Below, in pieces: positions 17,558 through 26,059 of a stretch of 64,000 nt of DNA. The stretch covers positions 8,427 through 72,426 of the forward strand of contig NZ_CBDBDD010000007.1 in NCBI RefSeq assembly GCF_965203655.1, read 5' to 3'. The number at the start of each line of letters is the position of its first letter. The first letter of the stretch is position 1. Made by a program: the position numbers and the translations under genes. The DNA is from Poriferisodalis sp965203655. Lineage in GTDB: Bacteria > Actinomycetota > Acidimicrobiia > Acidimicrobiales > Poriferisodalaceae. The notes beneath the pieces were generated by a model. That model was not told the DNA's origin, searched no databases, and saw only the letters and a program-made list of their open reading frames with translations.

Positions 17558-17893
17558 GTGATCACCCTGACCGATACCGCCGCTGAGAAGGTCCAGGAAC
17601 TCATCACCCAGGAGTTGTCCGAGGCCGGTGGCGAGACCGAGTTGGCGCTGCGCGTCGCCGTCCGGCCGGGCGGCTGCTCGGGCTTCAGCTACGAGATGTT
17701 CTTCGACTCCGAGGTCGCCAACGACGACATGTCGCACGCGTATGGCGACATCAAGGTGGTGTCCGATCCAATGAGCGCCCAGTTGCTCGAAGGTGCCACG
17801 CTTGACTTCACCGACGGCTTGATGGGCTCGGGCTTCGCGATCGACAACCCGAACGCGCAGCGCACCTGCGGCTGCGGCAACTCGTTCAGCTGA
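17558..17893 (+). CDS. erpA: A-type iron-sulfur cluster insertion protein (ErpA/HesB family)
   Basis: 111 residues with the three cluster cysteines C40, C104 and C106 (RPGGCSGFSYE and RTCGCGNSF) of A-type carriers. GTG start with GGGAG upstream. Divergent from mrp. Its TGA stop overlaps the apparent CTG start of the next gene. Confidence 0.93.
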   Translation: MITLTDTAAEKVQELITQELSEAGGETELALRVAVRPGGCSGFSYEMFFDSEVANDDMSHAYGDIKVVSDPMSAQLLEGATLDFTDGLMGSGFAIDNPNAQRTCGCGNSFS

Positions 17894-19623
17894 GCCGCCC
17901 CGAGTCCAAGCCAGTACTGCCCGAGCCTGAGCCGGCCCGGGCATCGGCGCTCACCGGCGACACACTCCAGTTCACCGTCGACGGCCGCGCCGTCGAGGTT
18001 CCCGACAACGGCGACACCCTGCTCGGCGTGCTGCGCGACCGCCTCGGCATCGAAGCGGTGCTCGACGGCTGCAGCCCGCAGGGCCAGTGTGGCTGCTGCA
18101 CCGTGCTGGTCGACGACGCACCCCGCGTGGCCTGCGTCACCCCTGCCCGCCGGGTGGCCGGACGCCACGTCACCACTGCCGCCGGCCTGAGTGCCGCAGA
18201 GCAACAGCGATGGTCTGACGCATTCCTCGCCTGCGGCGCAACCCAATGCGGCTTCTGCACCCCAGGCATCGTCTGCCGGTTCGTAGGCCACGAACGCCGC
18301 GGCGCCGACCTCTCCGATCGCACCACGGTCGACAAAGCCCTGGCCGCGCACCTCTGCCGCTGCACCGGCTGGCAGACCATCCGAGAAGCAGCGGCGCACG
18401 CCGCCGCGCTGTCGCCCCAAGCTTCAGTGCGCGATCCCGCGGCCACTGCCGCCGCTCCGCCCGTGCGCGATGCCGCTGCCCCCGTCGCCGCACCCCGGTC
18501 TGCGGATGCGACGGACCGCGATCCCGACGCAGCAGCCCGCCGCGCGTCGATCGAGACCGGCGGCCCCCAGCGGTCGGTGCCCGGCAGCGTCCTCGGCGGG
18601 TTCGACTTCGGTGCCGACGGCGCACCGCCAGGCACGCTCACCGCCATCGCCGGCCCGACTGGCGATTGGCACACAGCCGAGAGCCTGACCGAAGCCCGCC
18701 GCCAAGCCGGCAAAGTGCAAGGCCGCCGAACCACCCTCGAACCCACCCCACCCATCGAGATCCCCGAGCCCCCGCCCGGCACCGAATGGGCCGTCCAGCT
18801 CGCCACCTGCTGGACCGAACCCGCCTACCTAGAAACCGACGCCGCCTGGTGCGAACCCGGCGGCAACCCGTCCGATCCCTTGGCAAACGGCGGAGCCTTC
18901 GGCGGCAAAGCCACATCACCAGTCCGCGACGAGGCACGGCAGCTCGCCGCCGACCTCGACCAACCAGTCCGTGTCCTCTGGTCAAGAGAAGACACCGTCC
19001 GCCGCGGCCCCAAGCGCCCACCCCTAGCAGCAGGCCTGCGCACCGACGGCACCGGCATCATCCGAATAGCCCGCACCCCCGGCGCAGCCCAACTCCTCCA
19101 TTCGGTACTGCCCCAAGCCAAGATCGAGGAAGTCGACATCCCGGGCCCCCCAACGTCGACCCAGCTGCGCGCCGCGGTCTGGGCCGAAGCCCAGATGCTG
19201 GCCGCAGCCCTGCAGTGCCTGCAAGCCGGCAATCCGCCAAGAGCCACCACGGCCACCGTCGAGGTCACGTCACCCGAAGGCGCCAAAGCAAGCGCCACAG
19301 TCAGCCCAGACGGCATCGAAGTGCACATCGAAGCCGGCAAGCCCCTCGACGAGATCACATTGCGCAGCTACGCAATAGGCGCCACCCACATGGCCTGGAG
19401 CTGGGTCACCTCCGAGTCACTCACAGTCGACCCCAAACGCGAAGTCCAAGACCTCACGATCCGCAGCTTCGGAATAGCCCGCTCAGCCAACACCCCCCAC
19501 ATCAACGTGTCGATCGAGTCCTCGCAAAGGCCACCAGTCGCCGCAGGCAACGCCGCATTCGCAGCAGTAGCAGCAGCCACCTGGCTAACCCGCGGAGCTC
19601 CACCCCACCTCCCCACCGACTAG
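17890..19623 (+). CDS. 2Fe-2S protein fused to a reduced molybdenum-hydroxylase-like domain
   Basis: The N-terminal ~150 residues look like the small Fe-S subunit of xanthine/CO dehydrogenases: LQFTVDGRAVEVPDNGDTLL, CSPQGQCGCC, then CGFCTPG and HLCRCTGW. An Ala/Pro/Asp-rich linker follows, then a fragment of the molybdopterin subunit (NGGAFGGKATSPV, VRVLWSREDTVRRGPKRPP, residues ~320-375) and a degraded remainder. Most of the catalytic subunit is absent. The beta-grasp strand requires a start upstream of 18028, yet no ATG, GTG or TTG exists there. The best candidate is CTG 17890, overlapping the erpA TGA. GTG 18025 would remove the first strand. Confidence 0.7.
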   Translation: MSRPESKPVLPEPEPARASALTGDTLQFTVDGRAVEVPDNGDTLLGVLRDRLGIEAVLDGCSPQGQCGCCTVLVDDAPRVACVTPARRVAGRHVTTAAGLSAAEQQRWSDAFLACGATQCGFCTPGIVCRFVGHERRGADLSDRTTVDKALAAHLCRCTGWQTIREAAAHAAALSPQASVRDPAATAAAPPVRDAAAPVAAPRSADATDRDPDAAARRASIETGGPQRSVPGSVLGGFDFGADGAPPGTLTAIAGPTGDWHTAESLTEARRQAGKVQGRRTTLEPTPPIEIPEPPPGTEWAVQLATCWTEPAYLETDAAWCEPGGNPSDPLANGGAFGGKATSPVRDEARQLAADLDQPVRVLWSREDTVRRGPKRPPLAAGLRTDGTGIIRIARTPGAAQLLHSVLPQAKIEEVDIPGPPTSTQLRAAVWAEAQMLAAALQCLQAGNPPRATTATVEVTSPEGAKASATVSPDGIEVHIEAGKPLDEITLRSYAIGATHMAWSWVTSESLTVDPKREVQDLTIRSFGIARSANTPHINVSIESSQRPPVAAGNAAFAAVAAATWLTRGAPPHLPTD

Positions 19624-19856
19624 CGGCACGCAAGCAGCACAGCGCAAGAGGCATGGGACGGGGCGGCGTGCCCGCGCGCAGTTATGAAGCGCCCCCAAGC
19701 CACGCCCAGCAAGCGCAGAAGGCGCTTCATCTGTTTGAAGCACGGGTGCGCTGCCCCGTCCCATGCCGCCCGACGACTTGAGCAAAGCAAGGAAGCCCCA
19801 CCCCGTCCCATGCCGCCCGACCAAGAAGCGACTGCGAGCGCTAGCGTCAGCCAGCG
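19624..19856. repeat. Intergenic region with small direct and inverted repeats
   Basis: A 21-bp direct repeat (CCCCGTCCCATGCCGCCC core) occurs at 19754-19774 and 19801-19821, with an inverted partial copy near 19650-19665. A separate inverted repeat ATGAAGCGCC (19684-19693) / GGCGCTTCAT (19721-19730) could form a 10-bp hairpin. No gene is evident. Confidence 0.7.
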
Positions 19857-20318
19857 ATGGCTGAACCAGCAATTGACAAACTCCGCCGCCTAGTAGCCGC
19901 CGAAAACGGACTCTGCACCTTCGCCTGCCTAGACGGCAGCGGAGCACCCCACGTGTCCATCATCAACGCCGGCGTCATGGATCACCCCGTGACCGGCGAG
20001 ACCAGCGTCGCCTGCGTCGTAAGGGCTAACGCCCGCAAGGCACGCCTGCTGCGCAGCGACCCGCGAGCCGCAATCGCGTTCCGGCACCGCTGGGACTGGG
20101 TGGCTACCCACGGCACAGCGCAGCTCATCGGCTTGGACGACCCCACCGAGGGCGTCAGCGATGCCGACATCCCCGAGCTGCTGCGAGACGTGTTCCGCTC
20201 GGCGGGCGGCACGCACGAAGACTGGGACACCTACGACCGGGTCATGGCCGCCGAGCGTCGCCTGGCGATCTTCGTCTCGCTGGATCACATCACGTCCAAC
20301 ACCGGCAGCATCACCTGA
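19857..20318 (+). CDS. PPOX-class, probably F420-dependent oxidoreductase
   Basis: A 153-residue split-barrel flavin/F420 protein of the pyridoxamine-oxidase-like superfamily: LCTFACLDGSGAPHVSIINAG, VVRANARKARLLRSDPRAAI and a C-terminal MAAERRLAIFVSLDHI. Substrate unknown. TAGCGT lies 9 nt before the ATG. Confidence 0.75.
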   Translation: MAEPAIDKLRRLVAAENGLCTFACLDGSGAPHVSIINAGVMDHPVTGETSVACVVRANARKARLLRSDPRAAIAFRHRWDWVATHGTAQLIGLDDPTEGVSDADIPELLRDVFRSAGGTHEDWDTYDRVMAAERRLAIFVSLDHITSNTGSIT

Positions 20319-20344
20319 GCGCTGCAGCAGAAGGGAAGTGCCAG

Positions 20345-20692
20345 ATGGCCGCACCCGTCGCTCACTATTCCAAGTGGTACCGAGCGGGCGATTTCGTCTT
20401 CGTCTCGGGCCAGATCGGCCTGCGTGACGGAGCGCTCGTCGAAGGCGTCGAGGCGCAAGCACGTGAGGTGCTCGCGAACGTCGCTGAGGCGCTGGCCGAG
20501 GCAGGCGGCGGATTCGACGACGTCGTCAAGTGCCTCGTGTTCATGACCGACATCGGCAATTTCTCGCTGATCAACTCGATCTACGCCGAGGCCTTCGGCG
20601 AGCACCGCCCTGCCAGAAGCGCCATCGGCGTGGCAGCGCTGCCGCTCGGCGCCGAGGTCGAGATCGAGGCCATCGCCTTCCTGCCCGAATAG
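20345..20692 (+). CDS. RidA/YjgF family enamine-imine deaminase
   Basis: A 115-residue Rid protein: FVFVSGQIGL, GGGFDDVVKCLVFMTDIGNF, and the conserved Arg region HRPARSAIGVAALPLGAEVEIEA written in part. Hydrolyses reactive enamines from PLP enzymes. RBS GAAGGGAAG 6 nt upstream of ATG. Confidence 0.9.
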   Translation: MAAPVAHYSKWYRAGDFVFVSGQIGLRDGALVEGVEAQAREVLANVAEALAEAGGGFDDVVKCLVFMTDIGNFSLINSIYAEAFGEHRPARSAIGVAALPLGAEVEIEAIAFLPE

Positions 20693-20713
20693 CAGCCAAC
20701 TACGCTTCGAGTC

Positions 20714-20869
20714 ATGGCCGGCGCCATCGTCATAGTGATCGTGCTCCTGCTGAGCCCCTTCATCATCACGATCTCGCTCGCAGCAGTGGCAGCAGCCCTC
20801 GGCAAGCTCCTCACCGACGACGCCGAGAAGCGCCACGAAGGCAGCTCCCTCGTAGAAACCAACTTCTGA
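20714..20869 (+). CDS. Small membrane protein (51 aa)
   Basis: Reads MAGAIVIVIVLLLSPFIITI at the N-terminus, one or two hydrophobic stretches, then a charged tail ending ETNF. TACGCT ends exactly 7 nt before the ATG, the leaderless pattern seen repeatedly in the window, which supports a real gene. Function unknown. Its stop is 3 nt from the convergent regulator gene. Confidence 0.6.
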   Translation: MAGAIVIVIVLLLSPFIITISLAAVAAALGKLLTDDAEKRHEGSSLVETNF

Positions 20870-20872
20870 CGA

Positions 20873-21547
20873 CTAGCGCCAGCGATACGTCCCCAGCCGA
20901 TAGCCAACCGAGCGAACCGTCTGTATCAAGTCGGCATTCTCCTCGCCCAGCTTCGCCCGCAGCCGCCGGATATGAACATCCACGGTCCGCGCCCCGCCGT
21001 AGTACTCGTACCCCCACACCTGGTTCAGCAACGCCTCGCGCGTGAACACCCGCCCGGGCTGCGATGCCAGGAAGCGCAGCAGCTCGTACTCCATGTAGGT
21101 GAGGTCGAGCGGGCGCTCGTCCACGACGGCTTCGTAGGTGTCGAGGTTGATGCGCAGCGGCCCGTACGTGATGATCTCGGTGGATCCGTCGCCCGAGCCC
21201 GCGGCCAGATGCGCCAGCCGGGCTTCGAGTTCGCGCGGGTGAAACGGGTCCAGGCAGAAGTCGTCGAACAGCTCGTCACGCATCGTCAGCTCGTCGAGGG
21301 CGTTGCCGCGCACCAGCAGCAGCACGGCCGTGCTGGCACTTTCTCGCAGCGATTGAGCCACCGCCCATGCTGCGTCGGTGCCGTCACCCGTGCCGCTGTC
21401 GAGACGGATGATTGCCCCCGTCCACCCCTCGGACGGAGCATCGGCGGTCACTTCAGCAGCGTCGGCCACCGGCTTCCAGGCGTAGCCGCCGAGGTCCAGG
21501 AACTGTGCCAGCTCGGGGCTCACGGTTCCGGGATGGACGGCGTACAT
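20873..21547 (-). CDS. GlnR-type orphan OmpR-family nitrogen regulator
   Basis: About 224 residues: an atypical receiver domain without a clear phospho-Asp pocket, then an OmpR winged helix (RPLDLTYMEYELLRFLASQ, GRVFTREALLNQVWGYEYYGG, RTVDVHIRRLRAKLG, VGYRLG), close to actinobacterial GlnR. It begins 8 nt after glnA, in the same operon, and next to a divergent GSII gene, which fits nitrogen control. ATG 21547 is chosen; in-frame starts further upstream overlap glnA. Confidence 0.75.
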   Translation of the reverse strand: MYAVHPGTVSPELAQFLDLGGYAWKPVADAAEVTADAPSEGWTGAIIRLDSGTGDGTDAAWAVAQSLRESASTAVLLLVRGNALDELTMRDELFDDFCLDPFHPRELEARLAHLAAGSGDGSTEIITYGPLRINLDTYEAVVDERPLDLTYMEYELLRFLASQPGRVFTREALLNQVWGYEYYGGARTVDVHIRRLRAKLGEENADLIQTVRSVGYRLGTYRWR

Positions 21548-21555
21548 GCCCAAAG

Positions 21556-22911
21556 TCAAACTGCAGCGAAGTAATTGTCCAACTCGAATTGAGTCACCTG
21601 GGCCTGATAGGCCGACCATTCGCGGCGCTTGTTGCGCAGGAACCAGCGGAACAGGTGCTGACCCAGCGTCTCGGCCACCAGCGCGCTGCCTTCCATCTCG
21701 TCGAGCGCTTCGTCCAGCGAGGCGGGCAGGTGATGGCCATAGGACGGGCCTCCGTGGTCGCTGTAGCCGGTGATCGACGGGGGAGTCTCAGGCGGCAGTT
21801 CGTAGCCCTGCTCGATGCCGGTCAGGCCCGCCGCCAGGATCACCGCAAAGGCGAGATAGGGGTTGCAGGCGGGGTCCGGTGCGCGGTACTCGACCCGTGT
21901 GGATTCCTCCCGCTCGGTGCGGGTCGGCGGCACCCGGATGAGCGCCGCGCGGTTGCTGCGTGCCCACGAGATCGCCACCGGTGCCTCGTACCCGGCGATC
22001 AGCCGCTTGTAGCTGTTGACGAGCTGGTTGGTGACTGCGGTGATCTCCCGCGCGTGGGTCAGCAGGCCCGCCACGAAGCCCCGTGCCACGTCGGAGAGTC
22101 CGTCGGCGGCGCTGGGGTCGCTGAAGGCGTTGCGTCCTTCGGAGAACAGCGACAGGTGGGTGTGCATGCCGGAGCCCTGCACGCCGGCGAGCGGCTTGGG
22201 CATGAAGGTGGCGTGCACGCCGTGCTCGAAGGCGATCTCGCGCACCAGCAGCCGGAAGGTCATCACGCTGTCGGCCATGGTGAGCGCGTCGGCATAGCGC
22301 AGGTCGATCTCGTGCTGCGAGGGGGCATCCTCGTGGAACGAGTACTCGACGGGGATTCCCATGGTCTCGAGCGCGCTCAGCGTGCGATGGCGAATGTCCG
22401 ACGCGATGTCAGCAGTGGTGAGATCGAAGTAGCTGCCGCCGTCGAGCGGCACGGGTTGCCCGTCGACCCGATCTGGTTCGAACAGGAAGTACTCCATCTC
22501 GGGCGCCACATAGAACGTGTATCCCGCGGCGTGCGCCCGGTCCATGACCCGGCGCAGCACACCCCTGGGATCACCATCGAAGGGAGTGCCATCGGCGCCG
22601 GTGATGTCGCAGAACATGCGCGCCGAGATGTCCTCGCCGTTCTGGCCGCTGCGCGAGGCCATCAGCTCGAAGGTCTCGGGATCGGGCCGCGCCACCATGT
22701 CCGCCTCGGCGATGCGGCTGAAGCCCTCGATGGAGGAGCCGTCAAACACCATGCCCTGCTCGAAGGCCGTCTCGAGCTCGGCCGGCGAGATGGCGAACGA
22801 CTTGAGCTGCCCGGCGACGTCGGTGAACCACAGGCGGATGAGTCGCACGCCGCGCTCGGTGACGCGGTGAAGCACGTAGTCCTGCGGTCGTTCACGACTC
22901 GAGATCGTCAC
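21556..22911 (-). CDS. glnA: Glutamine synthetase type I
   Basis: 451 residues with FDGSSIEGFSRI, APEMEYFLFE, GSGMHTHLSLF and NSYKRL; condenses ammonia and glutamate. The short form (no long insertion) resembles GSI-alpha/GlnA2. The C-terminal GYELPPE keeps a Tyr near where GSI-beta enzymes are adenylylated; whether it is modified is unknown. Followed at once by a GlnR-like regulator. Confidence 0.93.
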   Translation of the reverse strand: MTISSRERPQDYVLHRVTERGVRLIRLWFTDVAGQLKSFAISPAELETAFEQGMVFDGSSIEGFSRIAEADMVARPDPETFELMASRSGQNGEDISARMFCDITGADGTPFDGDPRGVLRRVMDRAHAAGYTFYVAPEMEYFLFEPDRVDGQPVPLDGGSYFDLTTADIASDIRHRTLSALETMGIPVEYSFHEDAPSQHEIDLRYADALTMADSVMTFRLLVREIAFEHGVHATFMPKPLAGVQGSGMHTHLSLFSEGRNAFSDPSAADGLSDVARGFVAGLLTHAREITAVTNQLVNSYKRLIAGYEAPVAISWARSNRAALIRVPPTRTEREESTRVEYRAPDPACNPYLAFAVILAAGLTGIEQGYELPPETPPSITGYSDHGGPSYGHHLPASLDEALDEMEGSALVAETLGQHLFRWFLRNKRREWSAYQAQVTQFELDNYFAAV

Positions 22912-23004
22912 GGCGGCCTCCCCTGGCCCGGGTGCCCTGAGGCAGTTGGCTGAGGCCCCATTGTCGGCGGCGCGCTCTCGGCTGATCCAGAGTCCGCAGC
23001 CAGC

Positions 23005-23042
23005 TTCACGCGCTGTTCACATTTGGGCAATGGCCCGGAAAC
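23005..23042. promoter_or_regulatory. 11-bp-spaced repeats in the glnA/GSII divergent region (GlnR- or Pho-box-like)
   Basis: Four pentamers start exactly 11 bp apart: TTCAC (23005), TTCAC (23016), GCAAT (23027) and GAAAC (23038). Alternating GTnAC/GAAAC units at 11-bp spacing define GlnR boxes, and TTCAC repeats resemble PhoP boxes. The site lies in the 270-bp gap 22912-23181; the rest of the gap holds no clear gene. Confidence 0.45.
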
Positions 23043-23181
23043 CCTGGCTCGTTTGTATCGTGCGCACGGACATTGGTGTCAGCCGCCAACCGGGCCAGCC
23101 GCTCGCGGGCTCGCAGGCACAGTGACTGACTTCCTGTTCACATCTTCATTCCCGCAACCGAATGCAGCGAAGGAGCATGCA

Positions 23182-24195
23182 GTGACCTACCGCGCCGAGT
23201 ACATCTGGACGGACGGCACAGAGCCCACGGCCGAGGTTCGTTCCAAGACGAGAGTCCTGGCCGACGGCGAGGAGCCTGGCATCTGGGGATTTGATGGCTC
23301 CAGCACCAATCAGGCCGAAGGCAGCGACTCCGATGTCGTGCTGAAGCCGGTCTACAACTGCCCCGATCCGCTGCGGGGCGGCAACGACATCATGGTGATG
23401 TGCGAGACCTTCCTGCCCGAGACGATGGAGCCGCATCCGACCAACATGCGGGCCAAGACCAGGGCGATCCTCGACAAGTACGGCGGTCAGGACTTCTGGT
23501 TCGGTCTCGAGCAGGAGTACACCATGCTCGACCCGGTCACCAAGTGGCCCTCGGGCTTCCCGCCCAACGGTTTCCCCGGTCCCCAGGGGCCGTACTACTG
23601 CGGCGTGGGCGCACTGCGCATCCACGGCCGTGACGTGGTCGAGCAGCACACCACCTGGTGCATCGAGGCGGGCTTGAACATCTCGGGCACCAACGCCGAG
23701 GTGATGCCCGGCCAGTGGGAGTTCCAGATCGGCCCGTGCGATGCGCTGACCGTGGGCGACGAGATCTGGCTGGCCCGCTACCTGCTGTACCGCGCCGGCG
23801 AGGATCACGAGATCGAGATCAGCCTGGCCGCCAAGCCCATGCAGGGTGACTGGAACGGTGCGGGCATGCACACCAACGTGTCCACCCAGGCGATGCGTGA
23901 GAACTACGACGCTGTGGTGAAGGCAGCGGAGTCGCTGGGTGCGCCGGGCAAGCCCGAGCAGCACATCGCCGGCTACGGCCACGGCATCGAGCTGCGCCTG
24001 ACCGGCGAGCACGAGACCGAGCGCTACGACACGTTCAGCTTCGGCGTGTCCGACCGTGGTGCGTCGGTGCGCATCCCGTGGCAGGTCCACCAGGACGGCA
24101 AGGGCTACATCGAGGATCGCCGGCCGAACGCCAACGCCGATCCCTACGTGGTGACGGCCCTGCTGAGCCAGACGATTGGCGAAGCGCTGGCCTAA
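23182..24195 (+). CDS. glnII: Glutamine synthetase type II (eukaryotic-type GSII)
   Basis: 337 residues with GIWGFDGSSTNQAEGSDSD, FGLEQEYTM, GPYYCGVG, GTNAEVMPGQWEFQIG, GDWNGAGMHTN and the ADPYVV end, all typical of GSII. GTG start 23182 with AAGGAG 6 nt upstream; a longer in-frame reading from 23023 is unlikely. Two glutamine synthetases face each other across one promoter region. The stop overlaps that of convergent nadE. Confidence 0.93.
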   Translation: MTYRAEYIWTDGTEPTAEVRSKTRVLADGEEPGIWGFDGSSTNQAEGSDSDVVLKPVYNCPDPLRGGNDIMVMCETFLPETMEPHPTNMRAKTRAILDKYGGQDFWFGLEQEYTMLDPVTKWPSGFPPNGFPGPQGPYYCGVGALRIHGRDVVEQHTTWCIEAGLNISGTNAEVMPGQWEFQIGPCDALTVGDEIWLARYLLYRAGEDHEIEISLAAKPMQGDWNGAGMHTNVSTQAMRENYDAVVKAAESLGAPGKPEQHIAGYGHGIELRLTGEHETERYDTFSFGVSDRGASVRIPWQVHQDGKGYIEDRRPNANADPYVVTALLSQTIGEALA

Positions 24196-25925
24196 CGGAA
24201 AAAGTTCGTGATCGGCATCCGCCGGTCTTTGCCGAAGCTCTTCGCGGTGATGCGAGGGCCGGGCGGCGATTGACGCCGCTTGTACTCGGCGATGTCGACG
24301 AGTCGTGTCACACGGTGCACGACGTCGGGGTCGGCGCTGAGCTGCTGCGCGACGTCGAGCATCTCGGCGGCGCTGAGGTCGCCTTCCACGTAGGCCTCCA
24401 CCAGCGGGTCCAGCAGTTCGTACGGCGGCAGGCTCTGGTCGTCACGCTGGTCGGGCCGCAGCTCGGCTGAGGGCGGCTTGTCGATGCACGCCTGCGGGAC
24501 GCGTTCGCCGTCGCCCTGGCGGTTGCGCCAGCGGCACAGCTCGTACACCAGCAGCTTGGGCACGTCCCGGATGACGGCATACGCGCCGGCGGTGTCGCCG
24601 TACAGCGTCGTGTAGCCGACGGAGGTCTCGGTCTTGTTGCCGGTGGTGAGCACCAGCCAGCCGAACCGGTTCGACAGCGCCATGAGCAGCACGCCACGGA
24701 TGCGGCTCTGGAGGTTCTGATCGGTCAGATCGGCCGCGGCGACCTCGGCCGCGGAGCCGCCCGGAGCAGCGGGTGCGTCCAGCATCCCGGCGAGCGCAGC
24801 GTGCGCGGGCTCAATCGGCACAGTGCGGAAGTCGATGCCGAGGTTCTTTGCGAGCTGCGCGGCATCGGTGCGCGATCCGTCGCTGGAGTAGCGAGAAGGC
24901 ATCGACACGCCGTGCACATGCGCCGACCCGAGCGCATCAGCGGCGATGGCGGCAACCGCACTGGAGTCGATGCCGCCCGACAGCCCGACCGCCACGTCAG
25001 TGAAGCCGTTCTTGCGCACGTAGTCACGAGTAGCCACCACCAGCGCCTGCCAGACCTCCTCCAGCGGATCGGGCAGTGCTGCAACGACGCCGCCGCCAGC
25101 AGAGGGTTCGCCCGCCAAGGGAACCTCGCAAACCGCAACCTGGGGCGTGAAAGCATCAAGCCGGCAGATGACCTGCCCGGAGGCATCGGTCACAAACGAG
25201 TTGCCGTCAAAGACCAGCTCGTCCTGCCCGCCCACCTGGTTGACATAGACAACAGGAACCCCCAGCGCCGCGGCCCGCGTCCGGGCAACAGCCTCCCGGT
25301 CAGCCTGCTTGCCCCGCCGGTAAGGCGACCCGTTCAGGTTCACCAGCACCTGCGCGCCCATCGCAACCTGCGCCAGCGCCGGACTCGTATCGGCCTCGCC
25401 CCCCACGACCGAAGGCAGCCCGCCGTCATCAGCGGTCGCATCAGCAGTACGAGGCGGCCCCCAAAGGTCCTCACAGATCGAAACACCCACCGCCACCCCG
25501 TCGACAGTCAGCAACGGCCCCGCGTCGCTGCCAGGCACGAAGTAGCGCTGCTCATCAAACACGGCGTAATTCGGCAGCAGATGCTTGCGAAACACCCCAC
25601 GAACCGCACCGTCCCAGCAAAGAGCAGCCGAATTCCACAACCGAACCGGCCCACCCCACCCCGTGTCCTCAGGAAACCCCACCACCGCAGGCACCGCCCC
25701 CGTATGGGAAGCAATCCGCGACAGCGCCTGCGCAGCCCCCTCCACAAAAGCAGGCTTCAACAACAAATCCTCAGGCGGATACCCACTAACCGTCAGCTCA
25801 CTGAACACCACCACCTGCGCCCCCGCGCGCACAGCCTCGTCGTAGGCAGCCAAGACCATCTCAGCGTTCCCATCCAAATCACCAAGCCGCAAATTGAGCT
25901 GAGCCAGCCCCACAAGCACCGCCAC
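24192..25925 (-). CDS. nadE: Glutamine-dependent NAD+ synthetase
   Basis: 577 residues: an N-terminal nitrilase-type glutaminase (AQLNLRLGDLDGN, FSELTVSGYPPEDLL, VGVSICEDLWG) and a C-terminal ATP-pyrophosphatase synthetase with GLSGGIDSS and TTGNKTETSVGYTTLYGD. Last step of NAD synthesis. GTG 25925 is chosen: TAGGGT ends exactly 7 nt upstream and the protein then begins VAVLVGLAQLNLR. Confidence 0.95.
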   Translation of the reverse strand: MAVLVGLAQLNLRLGDLDGNAEMVLAAYDEAVRAGAQVVVFSELTVSGYPPEDLLLKPAFVEGAAQALSRIASHTGAVPAVVGFPEDTGWGGPVRLWNSAALCWDGAVRGVFRKHLLPNYAVFDEQRYFVPGSDAGPLLTVDGVAVGVSICEDLWGPPRTADATADDGGLPSVVGGEADTSPALAQVAMGAQVLVNLNGSPYRRGKQADREAVARTRAAALGVPVVYVNQVGGQDELVFDGNSFVTDASGQVICRLDAFTPQVAVCEVPLAGEPSAGGGVVAALPDPLEEVWQALVVATRDYVRKNGFTDVAVGLSGGIDSSAVAAIAADALGSAHVHGVSMPSRYSSDGSRTDAAQLAKNLGIDFRTVPIEPAHAALAGMLDAPAAPGGSAAEVAAADLTDQNLQSRIRGVLLMALSNRFGWLVLTTGNKTETSVGYTTLYGDTAGAYAVIRDVPKLLVYELCRWRNRQGDGERVPQACIDKPPSAELRPDQRDDQSLPPYELLDPLVEAYVEGDLSAAEMLDVAQQLSADPDVVHRVTRLVDIAEYKRRQSPPGPRITAKSFGKDRRMPITNFFR

Positions 25926-26059
25926 CAGAAAAACCCTACGCAAGCACAGGCGCGCGGAGGCATCGGAGCAAGTCATAGGTACGCTGCGCCCTCACCGGGG
26001 GAAGCAACAGCAACCGCCGGTCGTAAAGGCAAGCGGGGGACGACCAGCGAGGTGGCGCG

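Noticed and set aside
17891..17893. UGA of erpA as a selenocysteine codon
   Set aside because: ErpA is complete at this point with normal length, and the downstream gene is in a different frame.
19857..19859. Leaderless start for the PPOX gene
   Set aside because: TAGCGT is 9 nt from the ATG, outside the 6-8 nt seen in the other cases, so it was not counted.
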